Shown here: positions 8,796-16,244 of the stretch, one piece after another | Layout of the letters: each line of letters begins with the position of its first letter | Position numbering within the stretch: position 1 is the first letter of the stretch | From: Methylomonas sp. EFPC3 | Lineage (GTDB): Bacteria > Pseudomonadota > Gammaproteobacteria > Methylococcales > Methylomonadaceae | DNA: 64,000 nt | Reading direction: 5' to 3' | Assembly: GCF_029643245.1 (NCBI RefSeq) | Contig: NZ_CP116398.1 | Coordinates: 2,542,001-2,606,000, forward strand | Notes under the pieces: generated by a model | What the model saw: the letters and a program-made list of their open reading frames with translations, nothing else | Told to the model about the DNA's origin: nothing | Databases searched by the model: none | Translations under genes and position numbers: made by a program

Positions 8796-9886
8796 CCGCC
8801 TGTTCCGCAACCGAGGCCGCCAGACCGAGCCAGTGGCTGAAACCAGCCTTGAGCCGGGCCGGCCTGTGTTGGCTGCTGGCGCTCCTATTATGTTTGGCGG
8901 CCTTGGCTGCGCTGGGTAGCGGCGCGGTGGCGATCTCGGCCGGCCAGGCCGCCGCGATCGTTGCCGACCGCTTCGGTATCGCCCTGCCCTGGCCCTTCGC
9001 TGCCGAGCAACAAGCGGTGCTGTTGGCGATCCGCGCACCGCGTCTGGTGCTTGGCCTGCTGGTCGGCGCCGCCTTGGCCGCATCCGGCGCGGCGATGCAG
9101 GGCTTATTCCGCAACCCGCTGGCCGATCCGGGCTTGATCGGCGTCTCCAGCGGCGCGGCGCTGGCCGCGGTGGCGGTGATCGTGCTGCGCGACAGCCTGT
9201 TCGGCGCGCTGGCCGACGCATTCGGCGCTTATTTGTTGCCGGTCGCGGCCATTGCCGGCGGCTTTGGCGTCAGTTGGCTGGTCTACCGGCTGGCCGACAG
9301 CGGCGACCGGCTGGACGTGGCCTCACTGCTATTATCCGGCATCGCCATCAACGCCCTGGCCGGTTCCGCCACCGGCCTGCTGGTTTATCTGGCCGACGAC
9401 GACCAATTGCGCAGCTTGACCTTCTGGAGCCTGGGCAGCCTGAACGGTGCCGGTTGGGATGGCGTCGTGTTGGGCGCGCCGTTTTTACTGGCGAATCTGC
9501 TGCTGTTACCGTGGCTGGCCGACGCGCTGAACGCATTGCTGCTCGGCGAGGCCGAAGCCGGCCATCTCGGCTTTCCGGTGGAACGGATCAAGGCCGGGGT
9601 GGTGGCCTTGGTCGCGCTCGGTGTCGGCGCGGCGGTGGCCTTGTCCGGCGTGATCGGCTTCGTCGGCCTGGTGGTGCCCCATCTGTTGCGGCTGGCGTTG
9701 GGTCCGGATCACCGCTGGCTGTTGCCGGCTTCCGGCTTGCTCGGTGCCTTGTTGCTGATCTGCGCCGACTATCTGGCTCGCAGCTTGGCGGCGCCGGCCG
9801 AGATTCCGATCGGCATCGTCACCGGCCTGCTCGGCAGTCCGTTTTTTCTGTGGCTGCTGTTTCGGCAAAAACTGATGGGGCGTTGA
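8792..9886 (+). CDS. hmuU: Heme ABC transporter permease (FecCD family)
   Basis: A 364-residue, roughly ten-helix FecCD-family permease. Visible signatures are RAPRLVLGLLVGAALAASGAAMQ near the N-terminal third, NPLADPGLIGVSSGAALA, and the C-terminal GVIGFVGLVVPHLLRL. An N-terminal extension of about 25 residues precedes the first helix. Its ATGA overlap with hmuT and single-base spacing to hmuV show translational coupling. It should form the inner-membrane channel of the heme importer. Confidence 0.92.
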   Translation: MTACSATEAARPSQWLKPALSRAGLCWLLALLLCLAALAALGSGAVAISAGQAAAIVADRFGIALPWPFAAEQQAVLLAIRAPRLVLGLLVGAALAASGAAMQGLFRNPLADPGLIGVSSGAALAAVAVIVLRDSLFGALADAFGAYLLPVAAIAGGFGVSWLVYRLADSGDRLDVASLLLSGIAINALAGSATGLLVYLADDDQLRSLTFWSLGSLNGAGWDGVVLGAPFLLANLLLLPWLADALNALLLGEAEAGHLGFPVERIKAGVVALVALGVGAAVALSGVIGFVGLVVPHLLRLALGPDHRWLLPASGLLGALLLICADYLARSLAAPAEIPIGIVTGLLGSPFFLWLLFRQKLMGR

Positions 9887-9887
9887 C

Positions 9888-10703
9888 ATGCTGCAAGCAA
9901 TCGATCTGAACTTGCGCGCCGGCCCGAAAACCTTGCTGGCCGGCGTGACGCTGCAACTGCGTCCCGGCGAAGTGCTAGCCGTGGCCGGCCCCAACGGCGC
10001 CGGCAAATCCAGCCTGCTGCGGGCCTTGAGCGGCGAACTGGCACCGAGCGCCGGCCAAGTGCTGATGAACGGCCGGCCGCAAGCCGACTGGCCGCCCAAG
10101 CAAGCGGCGCGTTTGCGCGGGGTGTTGCCGCAAAGTTCCGGATTGGCCTTCCGCTTTAGCGTGCGTGACGTGGTCTTGATGGGCCGCAGCCCGCAACGTA
10201 AAACCCACAGCGCCGCGCAAAATCTAGCCATCGCCGACCAAGCTTTGGCGCTGACCGACACCGGCCATCTGGCCGAGCGCATCTACACCACGCTGTCCGG
10301 CGGCGAGCGGCAACGGGTGCAATTGGCGCGAGTGCTGGCGCAAATCTGGGAGCCGCAACACCCGCTGCAGCGCTACTTGCTGCTGGACGAACCGACCTCG
10401 GCGCTGGATCTGGCCCACCAACACGCCGTGTTAGCCATCGCCCGCCGTTTTGCCGACAGGCAACAGGCCGGGGTATTGGCGGTGTTACACGACCTGAACC
10501 TGGCCGCGCTCTACGCCGACCGCATCGCCCTGCTGCACCAAGGCCGCTTGGCCGCCGTCGGCACCCCGGCGCAAACCTTGAACAGCGCATCGATCCGGCA
10601 AGTGTTCGATTATCCAGTCAGCATCGCCAGCCACCCGCAACACCCGCAGGCGCTGTTAGTAATACCGCAACGGCAAGCCGCGCCCGGCATGCCGGCGCGA
10701 TGA
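9888..10703 (+). CDS. hmuV: Heme ABC transporter ATP-binding protein
   Basis: A 271-residue ABC ATPase with Walker A GPNGAGKS at residues 34-41, a Q-loop PQSSGLAF, signature LSGGERQR, Walker B YLLLDEPTSALD and the switch His in VLHDLNLAALYAD. An insertion EPQHPLQRYL before Walker B is typical of HmuV, as opposed to general FecE-type ATPases. It is the last gene of the heme locus. Confidence 0.93.
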   Translation: MLQAIDLNLRAGPKTLLAGVTLQLRPGEVLAVAGPNGAGKSSLLRALSGELAPSAGQVLMNGRPQADWPPKQAARLRGVLPQSSGLAFRFSVRDVVLMGRSPQRKTHSAAQNLAIADQALALTDTGHLAERIYTTLSGGERQRVQLARVLAQIWEPQHPLQRYLLLDEPTSALDLAHQHAVLAIARRFADRQQAGVLAVLHDLNLAALYADRIALLHQGRLAAVGTPAQTLNSASIRQVFDYPVSIASHPQHPQALLVIPQRQAAPGMPAR

Positions 10704-10784
10704 GAGAGTCGGTCCATGGGGCTGGCGCTCACTTGAGCCGAGGAATACCGGTTTTAGCGTGTTCGGAGGAATGCGTTAACAAAA

Positions 10785-10810
10785 GCCGCCAGGGATGGCG
10801 GCACCTTTTT
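10785..10810 (+). terminator. Putative terminator after the heme operon
   Basis: The hairpin gccgcc-agggat-ggcggc (10785-10802) is followed by accttttt. It lies 82 bases after the hmuV stop and is the first plausible end for the heme transcript. Confidence 0.55.
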
Positions 10811-10900
10811 GTGAGAAACCAACGGCTAACGGGCTTGGGGGCTGTGGATTGGAGGTGGAACGGATAACGAAGACCGTGACGCGAACGACCCCAAGTTGAC

Positions 10901-10939
10901 ATTTGAAGCATTGCGCTCAATGTCGGGAGGGCTTCAAAT
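10901..10939. repeat. Short inverted repeat at the left edge of the cassette array
   Basis: The nine-base arms atttgaagc (10901-10909) and gcttcaaat (10931-10939) flank a 21-base loop just outside the last attC-like site. It may be part of another decayed attC or a border palindrome. The 10704-10946 stretch shows no convincing gene. Confidence 0.4.
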
Positions 10940-10946
10940 AGCAGCC

Positions 10947-11067
10947 ATTCAACGTAAAAGTAAGGGGCGCGCCGGGGCAAAGTTTAACAAAGCCAGCGAA
11001 CCCGAAAAAATAAGAAAGGTTAACAAACGCCTACGTCCGGCGCGTCCCTTTGACTACCATGTTAGGC
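10947..11067 (-). repeat. attC-like site 1 (array end)
   Basis: On the minus strand it runs from GCCTAAC (11067-11061) to GTTGAAT (10953-10947), both matching the attC core consensuses RYYYAAC and GTTRRRY. Inner arms AAAGGGACGCGCCGG and CCCCGGCGCGCCCCTT are strongly complementary. The TAG at 11069-11067 of the frame before it shares a base with the first core, the usual spacing in gene cassettes. Length is 121 bases. Confidence 0.75.
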
Positions 11068-11166
11068 TACTTTCGCCAATGTTTAACTAAATTCCCAAAT
11101 TCCGTTTTTTCGAAAAAGTGACCTCGAGGCCATAAGATACTAAAGGACTGACCTTCATTTTGAAGT

Positions 11167-11352
11167 TCATTGGCATCTACACCTTTCCGATACGCCCATC
11201 TGCGCCATAAGGACACATGTAATGTCGACGTCTTCGATGCACTCGACATCGATCGAGTCGTCGTGATTAGACAGTTGGAGCACTTTCAGTATCGAGTAGT
11301 CGAACTGATAGAAGTACCCGTGTATCGTGTCAACGGCGCTACGGTCCGTCAT
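11167..11352 (-). pseudogene. Cassette-borne fragment resembling the N-terminus of a defence-type dsDNA nuclease
   Basis: A 61-residue frame begins MTDRSAVDTIHGYFYQFDYS and continues to ECIEDVDI, after which it runs into apparently unrelated residues and a stop. That opening resembles the N-terminus of large hypothetical proteins with a predicted nuclease domain found in anti-phage loci (Cap4/DUF4297-like, from memory). Only about 47 residues are kept. A second frame (stop at 11067) covers the rest of the cassette with no recognisable content. I read it as a deleted gene remnant held between attC-like sites. Confidence 0.5.
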
Positions 11353-11445
11353 GCGCTCATCCCCAACAGATTACCGAGGAGTCGAAGTCGGTAATGAGGT
11401 GAAGAAACAAATCGACTTGCCATATCTGGGAACCCAGTTGTTTAA

Positions 11446-11555
11446 GCCCAACGCCCAGGTTAACCGGCGCCGGAGGCCGAAGGGCACCAAAGCTGGCCAT
11501 AAAAATGGCGAAGCCATGGCCAGCTTTGGCGTCCGCGTTGAACCGCCAGTTAGGC
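11446..11555 (-). repeat. attC site 2, downstream of the MarR cassette gene
   Basis: On the minus strand it runs from GCCTAAC (11555-11549) to GTTGGGC (11452-11446), 110 bases. It contains a perfect 14-bp palindrome (ccaaagctggccat / atggccagctttgg). The MarR stop codon ends 6 bases before the first core. This is the most textbook attC of the region. Confidence 0.85.
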
Positions 11556-11561
11556 GACACT

Positions 11562-11993
11562 TCAACTCTGGCGACCCAAAAGGGTGCCTGCGCGCTTGGC
11601 AATTTCTGTGAGAGTTCGATGGGTGGCTTGAAGGTCTTCGATTGGTAAATCACCATAGAGACGTTGTGTCATTCCTTCAACTTCACCGCTCAGGCGGATA
11701 AACACCGCTTTGCCGCTTTCCGTGTGCGCAAGAACATCGTCTTGGTTCTTGGCAATAAGGCCGGCGCGCGTCAGTCTGCCTATCGATTCGTGACCATCCG
11801 CTGCAGCGGCGATGATATGGCCAGTAATCTGCCGTTGAACCACGTCATCGGATTTCAAGGGTGCGCCGCTGGTGAAGGCTAGAACTGTCCATTCGGCAAA
11901 CGAAAGATTGACATTTTGAAGTTTTTGCTCAAGCAGTGCGCGCATGGAGCGTTCTGCAGAACCAACGGACCTGGTGAGTGGGGGGAGTTGCAT
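11562..11993 (-). CDS. MarR-like transcriptional regulator (gene cassette)
   Basis: A 143-residue protein with MarR-type winged-helix features: FAEWTVLAFTSGAPLKSDDVV, a helix GRLTRAGLIA, and a wing TESGKAVFIRLSGEVEGM. It is close to the family's ~140-150 residues. It is preceded on its strand by attC-like site 3 and a GGAG ribosome-binding sequence, and followed within 6 bases by attC site 2, so it is a complete cassette. The ligand and target are unknown. Its codon use is less GC-rich than that of the core genes. Confidence 0.75.
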   Translation of the reverse strand: MQLPPLTRSVGSAERSMRALLEQKLQNVNLSFAEWTVLAFTSGAPLKSDDVVQRQITGHIIAAAADGHESIGRLTRAGLIAKNQDDVLAHTESGKAVFIRLSGEVEGMTQRLYGDLPIEDLQATHRTLTEIAKRAGTLLGRQS

Positions 11994-12028
11994 CGAATTT
12001 CTCCAGAGTTGAAAGTGATTGCCATTGA

Positions 12029-12087
12029 CGCCTAAAGTAGAGCTAAGCCGACCGCGGAAGCGGGTCGGCTTGAGCGTATTGTTGGGT
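12029..12087 (-). repeat. attC-like site 3, downstream of the VOC cassette gene
   Basis: On the minus strand it reads ACCCAAC ... CAAGCCGAC ... GTCGGCTTA ... TTTAGGC. This matches the classic short attC architecture, including the CAAGCCGAC/GTCGGCTT L-arms. The right core TTTAGGC deviates by one base from GTTRRRY. It begins about 15 bases after the VOC stop codon. Confidence 0.75.
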
Positions 12088-12101
12088 GATCTGCACCTTA
12101 A

Positions 12102-12512
12102 TCAGCCAACAGACGGGATCGCCGACGAGTCCATCCACATCGCCTCCCACACATGCCCATCGGGATCGGCGAGATTCCGGTTGTACATGAACCCGAGATC
12201 CTGTATCGGATTGATGTCGGCCGTTCCGCCATGTTTCGCGGCTGCATCGTTCATCCCGTCGACGGCCTCCTTGCTGTCGCAAGAAATCGCCAACATCACT
12301 TCGCTCGAGTTCATGGCAGGAATGGGGCGATTTGTGAAGCTGCGCCATTTCGCGTGGGTGAGCAACATCACGTTGATGGTCTCGCTCCATACCATGCAGG
12401 CTGCGGTATCATCGCTGAACTGCGGATTGTTGACGAAGCCTAGGGCTTCGTAGAAGGCTTTGGATTGCGGCAGGTTCGTCACCGGTAGGTTCACGAAAAT
12501 CATCTTGGTCAT
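12102..12512 (-). CDS. VOC/glyoxalase-fold protein (gene cassette)
   Basis: A 136-residue single-domain vicinal-oxygen-chelate protein. It opens MIFVNLPVTNLPQSKAFYEALGF and ends with the family's DPDGHVWEAMWMD, which carries a metal-ligand-type Glu. Related proteins include lactoylglutathione-lyase-like and antibiotic-resistance proteins; the substrate cannot be told from sequence. VOC proteins are common integron cargo. No clear attC was found between it and the Crp-like gene upstream. Confidence 0.8.
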   Translation of the reverse strand: MTKMIFVNLPVTNLPQSKAFYEALGFVNNPQFSDDTAACMVWSETINVMLLTHAKWRSFTNRPIPAMNSSEVMLAISCDSKEAVDGMNDAAAKHGGTADINPIQDLGFMYNRNLADPDGHVWEAMWMDSSAIPSVG

Positions 12513-12615
12513 TTTAAGTCTCCGTTAGTTGCAACAAGCTACGTGCTTGCCGAACCAAAGATTACAGATACGACTGCACTAACGCATTGATGTTTGTTAA
12601 GACTTCACGCCTAGC

Positions 12616-13206
12616 CTATCCCACGCCTAAAGCGATTGCTTTCCTGATGCGGCTGAGGCTCTCGGGAGTGATACCCAGCCATGCCGCGATGTGATGCTGC
12701 TTCAAGCGCCGGTGCAGGAGCGGTTCCCTGCTTATGAAATCACGATAGCGCTTCATCGCGTCGTTATGCCGGAAGGATATCTCGTCCGGCTCCTTTTCGA
12801 CGATCCAATGACGCTCCATGTACCGGATGTAGAAATCCGCAATGTCGGGGAACTCCGTTACGAGCGCTCGAAACGCCGCAAACTCATACTCAAGGACAGT
12901 GCTGTCCTCGATTGCGGTGATTGTGAATAGGCTTGGCTGCCCAAGCAAGGTCGCGCTGACTGAGGCGGCGATGCGGTTCTCCGGAAAGAAGTATTTGATG
13001 GTCATATTGCCCTCTGGACCGACATAATGCTGAGAGAACAGCCCTTCGACGACAAAGGCAAATGTGGTTGGTACAGTTCCCGACAGAATAAACGACTCGT
13101 CTTTGCGGTAATGTCTTGGTCGAAGAAGCGATGTCCAAGCTTGCTCCGCCTTCTTCGAGAGCTTTGTATAGGTACGGACTTTCTTGAACAAAGCATCCGT
13201 GGTCAT
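12616..13206 (-). CDS. Crp/Fnr-family regulator 1 (gene cassette)
   Basis: A 196-residue protein with a cyclic-nucleotide-binding-like beta-roll (residues ~20-115, including LSGTVPTTFAFVVEGLFSQHY) and a C-terminal helix-turn-helix HHIAAWLGITPESLSRIRK. No cysteine cluster for an Fe-S sensor is present. The ATG at 13206 lies 9 bases after the recombination core GTTGGGC of attC site 4, as expected for a cassette gene. Such short Crp-like proteins often act in stress responses; the effector is unknown. Confidence 0.8.
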   Translation of the reverse strand: MTTDALFKKVRTYTKLSKKAEQAWTSLLRPRHYRKDESFILSGTVPTTFAFVVEGLFSQHYVGPEGNMTIKYFFPENRIAASVSATLLGQPSLFTITAIEDSTVLEYEFAAFRALVTEFPDIADFYIRYMERHWIVEKEPDEISFRHNDAMKRYRDFISREPLLHRRLKQHHIAAWLGITPESLSRIRKAIALGVG

Positions 13207-13214
13207 GTTATGAC

Positions 13215-13299
13215 GCCCAACGTCGAGGGTAAGGGGCGCTGCGCTTTATCGCGCAGCGTCCCAGCGACCAGAGGGAGCGCCTTGACCGCAGGGTTGGGC
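13215..13299 (-). repeat. attC site 4 between the two Crp-like genes
   Basis: On the minus strand it runs GCCCAAC (13299-13293) to GTTGGGC (13221-13215), 85 bases. Central arms gcgctgcgc and gcgcagcg form a hairpin. The stop codon of the upstream gene ends one base before the first core. Confidence 0.82.
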
Positions 13300-13300
13300 G

Positions 13301-13897
13301 TCATGCGAGTCTCCCTTGAGCTTTGAGGCGAGTCCGAATTCGGCTGAGTGCAACAGGGGTGACCCTGATGTAGCTTGCAATGTCGTGTTGCCTAATACAG
13401 GCCACAAGTTCAGAGTGCTCGCCGAGGAAACCGAGATATCGCTCTTCGGGCGAGTGTGTCAGAAGCTCCAACTCGCGTTTCTCTTTTCGCTGGCCGTAGT
13501 GCTTGAAAGCAGTGCTTAGCGCGCGTTGCCATTCGATGTGACTATCTGCCAGTTGCTGAAGCCTGCGATACTCAATTATTTCAATCGTGGATTCGGTCAC
13601 AGCATAGGCGGAAAAGTTCGTTACCCCACCATCTTCCAGCGCCATGAGGCTTGCGAAGCAGATACCAGCTTCCGCGAATCCTTTGATCCAAGAATCGCCA
13701 GCCGGCGTTTCATACACAAGCTTGATAACACCCAAGTTGACAACGAAAGCGAAGGGCATGCTTTCACCGACGTGGAATAGCGCATCACCCGGCTTGAGTC
13801 GGCGTTGGGTTGTGGCGGGAATCAGATCATTCATGACCGGCAGATCTGAACCCGCCAAGCGCCTAAACACTTCAAAGGTGGATACGTAGGTGCCCAT
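13301..13897 (-). CDS. Crp/Fnr-family regulator 2 (gene cassette)
   Basis: A 198-residue protein with an N-terminal sensor barrel (RRLKPGDALFHVGESMPFAFVVNLGVIKLVY), a long dimer helix (WQRALSTAFKHYGQRKEKRELELLTHSPEERYLGFL) and a C-terminal helix-turn-helix (HDIASYIRVTPVALSRIR). The EERYLGFL segment is characteristic of Crp-like regulators. It is unrelated at the sequence level to the neighbouring Crp-like protein beyond the shared fold, so this is not a recent duplication. Confidence 0.8.
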   Translation of the reverse strand: MGTYVSTFEVFRRLAGSDLPVMNDLIPATTQRRLKPGDALFHVGESMPFAFVVNLGVIKLVYETPAGDSWIKGFAEAGICFASLMALEDGGVTNFSAYAVTESTIEIIEYRRLQQLADSHIEWQRALSTAFKHYGQRKEKRELELLTHSPEERYLGFLGEHSELVACIRQHDIASYIRVTPVALSRIRTRLKAQGRLA

Positions 13898-13974
13898 GCC
13901 GTTAACTCAGGTTATCGCGGCCCCATGCTTGTGTAGGCAAACTAAGCGGATCATGCAACCCAAAGGAGATCGCT

Positions 13975-14421
13975 GTGCGTTTTTTGCTTCTTCCCCCTAT
14001 CGTCGTGCTCATGTCTGCCGGCATCATGTTTTTGCTCCATGTAGCAGTTCCCATCGTACAACTGGTGCCACGACCAGCAAATTTTGCGGGTCTTATCCTG
14101 GTTGTTGCCGGATTAGGCATTGCAAATTGGCATGCGCGCCTATTCCGGCGCATCGGCTCCAACATAAACACTTTTGGAGAGCCTGGGCGATTGACCACAG
14201 AAGGTTTGTTTCGCCGAACAAGAAATCCAATGTACCTTGGAATGATCGTTTTTTTGGCCGGGGTGGCGTGTATGCTCGGGTCAATTTCGCCCATGGCTGG
14301 GCCTCTTGGTTTCTTCATTCTTGCGAATTATTGGTACATACCGCTCGAAGAAAGGGCTATGGCGTTGAAATTTGGCAATGAGTATTTTGAATATCAACGC
14401 TCGGTTCCTCGCTGGTTGTGA
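13975..14421 (+). CDS. Isoprenylcysteine carboxylmethyltransferase-family membrane protein
   Basis: A 148-residue protein with about four membrane helices and the family C-terminal pattern: GLFRRTRNPMYLGMIVFLAG, then YIPLEERAMALKFGNEYFEYQRSVPRWL, where Glu-Glu and Tyr are typical. Bacterial members (ICMT/PEMT-like) are presumed methyltransferases acting on lipids or other small molecules. It uses a GTG start after an AAAGGAGAT ribosome-binding site at 13962-13970. It points against the other cassette genes but still lies inside the cassette region. Reversed genes occur in cassettes, usually with their own promoter. Confidence 0.8.
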   Translation: MRFLLLPPIVVLMSAGIMFLLHVAVPIVQLVPRPANFAGLILVVAGLGIANWHARLFRRIGSNINTFGEPGRLTTEGLFRRTRNPMYLGMIVFLAGVACMLGSISPMAGPLGFFILANYWYIPLEERAMALKFGNEYFEYQRSVPRWL

Positions 14422-14442
14422 TGCAAGGCGCTTTCAGATGAT

Positions 14443-14449
14443 GCCCAAC
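14443..14449 (-). other. attI-like recombination core at the array's proximal end
   Basis: GTTGGGC on the minus strand, with no paired RYYYAAC within attC distance on the integrase side. It stands 127 bases from the start of the integrase-like fragment, the usual place of attI. The stretch 14450-14575 is AT-rich and should hold the old cassette and integrase promoters, but I cannot define them. Confidence 0.5.
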
Positions 14450-14575
14450 AAGTTATTAGATAGTTCCGTATATCTACCATAAAAGCTGCGCTGCTCCAAT
14501 AAATTTGTGATTAGCAAGGATTTTTCCTTTCTGTATATCATTCACACTGCGTCCAAATCAGCTTTGGAGGTTGCC

Positions 14576-14647
14576 ATGTTAGCCGTTCCCGCATCTCTTA
14601 GCCAGGCATTTGAAACACAACTCAATCAGCTCGGTAGGATGCGGTAA
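14576..14647 (+). pseudogene. Probable N-terminal remnant of an integron integrase
   Basis: The frame opens with ATG after GGAGG (14566-14570) and reads MLAVPASLSQAFETQLNQLG before entering a palindromic repeat and stopping. Many integron and related tyrosine recombinases begin with a similar LPxxLxxxFExxL segment. It is divergent from the cassette genes, exactly where intI is expected. Only about 20 residues survive and no downstream catalytic parts (R-H-R-Y) are seen in the window. The identification is an inference from position plus a short similarity. Confidence 0.45.
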
Positions 14648-14706
14648 ACAACGTGCACCGCATCGTTCTCGATTGGTGCGGTTCGTAAAAACTCACCGCA
14701 CCCTAC
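14634..14706. repeat. Palindromic repeat interrupting the integrase-like frame
   Basis: The ends gtaggatgcggt (14634-14645) and accgcaccctac (14695-14706) are complementary at 11 of 12 positions. An inner pair, gcaccgcatcg and gattggtgcggt, is also nearly complementary. It belongs to the same style of 70-100 bp short palindromic elements as the one at 56194. From 14707 to 14889 I see no gene. Confidence 0.65.
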
Positions 14707-14889
14707 GCCTGCTTTTGGCTGGGAGCAGTCTTTGGCATTTCCCATTCGTTTGTCGGCTTATGACCGATCACTGCCCTCGGCAGCCTTAAGATGCACTTAT
14801 CGAATGTAACGAACAACGAGATACGCATCGTTCGCGAGCTACCGATATTAAGGCGCCGCCTCGCCCGACACATCCTCTAGCCCCACGTA

Positions 14890-15462
14890 TCAATTCACCT
14901 CGTAAACGGCGTAAGCCCAATAGTCCTTGCCGGGGCGCAGGCTGCAGCGCCAGCCCTGGGCCCGCAGTTCGCGGCCGATCAAATGGTTCATCACGCCGTG
15001 TCCCACCAACGCTACGCTGCCGTGAATCCGGGCAAGATCGATCAGGCGTTGCGCGGCCGAGCGGGCACGGCGTTTGGCTGCGGCGTAGGATTCGCCGTTG
15101 CGGGAAAAGCCGGCCAGCCAGAGCAGGCGCAGCACGGTCAGCCACACGGCCGCCGGCAGGCGAATCCGGCCATGGCGAAAGTGCGGCAATTGGGCTTCGC
15201 CGAACAGGGCATCGGCGACCGGATTTTCCCCCAATCCCAGTGCCTGAGCCGATTGCCGGGAACGCGGCAGATCGCTGCACAAGGCCATGCCGATGTCTTT
15301 TAGCACTGCGCGGGTTGTCGGCGGCGGCGCATCGACGATGCCGGCGACGCGGTAAGCATCGGCCAAGCGCGCCAGATCGGTCGCCCGCAAAATGCCGGTC
15401 AGCGCTACGCTCGGCCGGCCGTGCCGCAGCAAAACGATGCGTGCGGGTGTTGGCGCCGTCAT
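14890..15462 (-). CDS. Histidine phosphatase superfamily protein
   Basis: A 190-residue protein of the phosphoglycerate-mutase-like histidine phosphatase group. The nucleophile motif LLRHGRPS is near the N-terminus, an Arg-containing CSDLPRSRQSA segment follows, and the second catalytic His lies in VALVGHGVMNHLIG. The substrate is unknown. Its ATG overlaps the stop codon of the cupin gene upstream (ATGA), so the two are co-translated. Confidence 0.85.
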   Translation of the reverse strand: MTAPTPARIVLLRHGRPSVALTGILRATDLARLADAYRVAGIVDAPPPTTRAVLKDIGMALCSDLPRSRQSAQALGLGENPVADALFGEAQLPHFRHGRIRLPAAVWLTVLRLLWLAGFSRNGESYAAAKRRARSAAQRLIDLARIHGSVALVGHGVMNHLIGRELRAQGWRCSLRPGKDYWAYAVYEVN

Positions 15463-15953
15463 GGATACGGCTCGCCGTTGTTATGGGTAAACTGCCAACC
15501 GCCGGCCGTGCCGACTGCCCGCAAGTCGTCGTCCGGATATTCGACCCGGTCGCCCGGCGTGCGGTCGCCGATTTCCAGATAGAGCACGTCGTCCGCCGAT
15601 TCGTTGACCAAGCGATGGGCGTTGCCGCTGCCGGCCTGGAAGCCGGCGCACATGCCCGGCGCCAGCCGTGTCGCGCCCTCGTCGGTATAGAGCGTCGGCG
15701 TACCCTGCAGTATGTAAATAAATTCGTCCTGCTTGGCGTGGGCGTGGCGCAGGGCGGAAATCGCGCCGGGTTCCAGTTTGGTCAGGTTGACGCCGAAGTT
15801 TTGCAGCCCGAACACGTCCCCGAGCGGCGTCTTTTCCCGCCCCGCGAAGCGGGTGCCATGTAGATCGAGAATGGCTTGGGGATACAAGGATTTTCGCGGT
15901 CGCGGCGGCACTTGCTCGGCGGCAACGGCGACGGGGAACGGTAGTTCGGTCAT
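15459..15953 (-). CDS. Cupin-domain protein
   Basis: A 164-residue single-cupin protein. Motif 1 is GAISALRHAHAKQDEFIYILQGTPTLY (His-x-His, Glu) and motif 2 is GMCAGFQAGSGNAHRLVNES (His). It is a metal-binding beta-barrel of the type often annotated near ureidoglycine aminohydrolases; the function is not determinable. The start at 15953 is chosen because CCGGAG lies just upstream; an in-frame ATG nine codons earlier has no such site. The 290 bases before it (15954-16244) show no gene. Confidence 0.82.
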   Translation of the reverse strand: MTELPFPVAVAAEQVPPRPRKSLYPQAILDLHGTRFAGREKTPLGDVFGLQNFGVNLTKLEPGAISALRHAHAKQDEFIYILQGTPTLYTDEGATRLAPGMCAGFQAGSGNAHRLVNESADDVLYLEIGDRTPGDRVEYPDDDLRAVGTAGGWQFTHNNGEPYP

Positions 15954-16244
15954 TTGGATAACTCCGGAAACGAGCGGCAAGGCAACAGATTAGCCGACAA
16001 ACCGGGCGCAGGTAAAATCGGTCTGGCGGCAGTTGTAACTGTACTGCGGCTTGTTCGCTCCGTTATGGGTGGGTTCGAGGCGGGGATTGCTTGGTGTTGG
16101 ACTCGGTCTATGCGCTCGATTGGCGATCTACCCGCTGCAAGAAAGCAGCGCGAGGGTTTGCGCGATTGAGACGGCGCTGTTGCAGGACGATTCTAAGGGG
16201 TTGTTGCCATTCGGGCAGCAGCGGCCAAGCGCGAACGGCATCCG

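Larger units (their letters stand above)
10947..14706. mobile_element. Relic integron: cassette array with decayed integrase end
   Basis: This block has lower GC than its flanks and holds short, unrelated, mostly minus-strand genes. They are separated by long imperfect palindromes that start RYYYAAC and end GTTRRRY on the minus strand, the layout of integron attC sites (10947-11067, 11446-11555, 12029-12087, 13215-13299). A lone GTTGGGC core at 14443-14449 on the minus strand is placed as attI would be. A 24-codon frame resembling an integrase start runs divergently from 14576 and is broken by a palindromic repeat. I infer an inactivated integron, now a cluster of attC sites without a working integrase. 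Confidence 0.72.

Noticed and set aside
8106-9221. A 371-residue minus-strand frame over hmuT/hmuU
   Set aside because: Arg/Pro-rich shadow of GC-rich plus-strand genes with clear families; no domain of its own.
10729-10980. An 83-residue minus-strand frame at the left edge of the cassette array
   Set aside because: It overlaps the attC-like site and reads as a repeat-derived frame without a ribosome-binding site or known family.
12513-12615. An attC site between the VOC gene and the first Crp-like gene
   Set aside because: No RYYYAAC...GTTRRRY pair with complementary arms could be found; either decayed or the two genes share a cassette.
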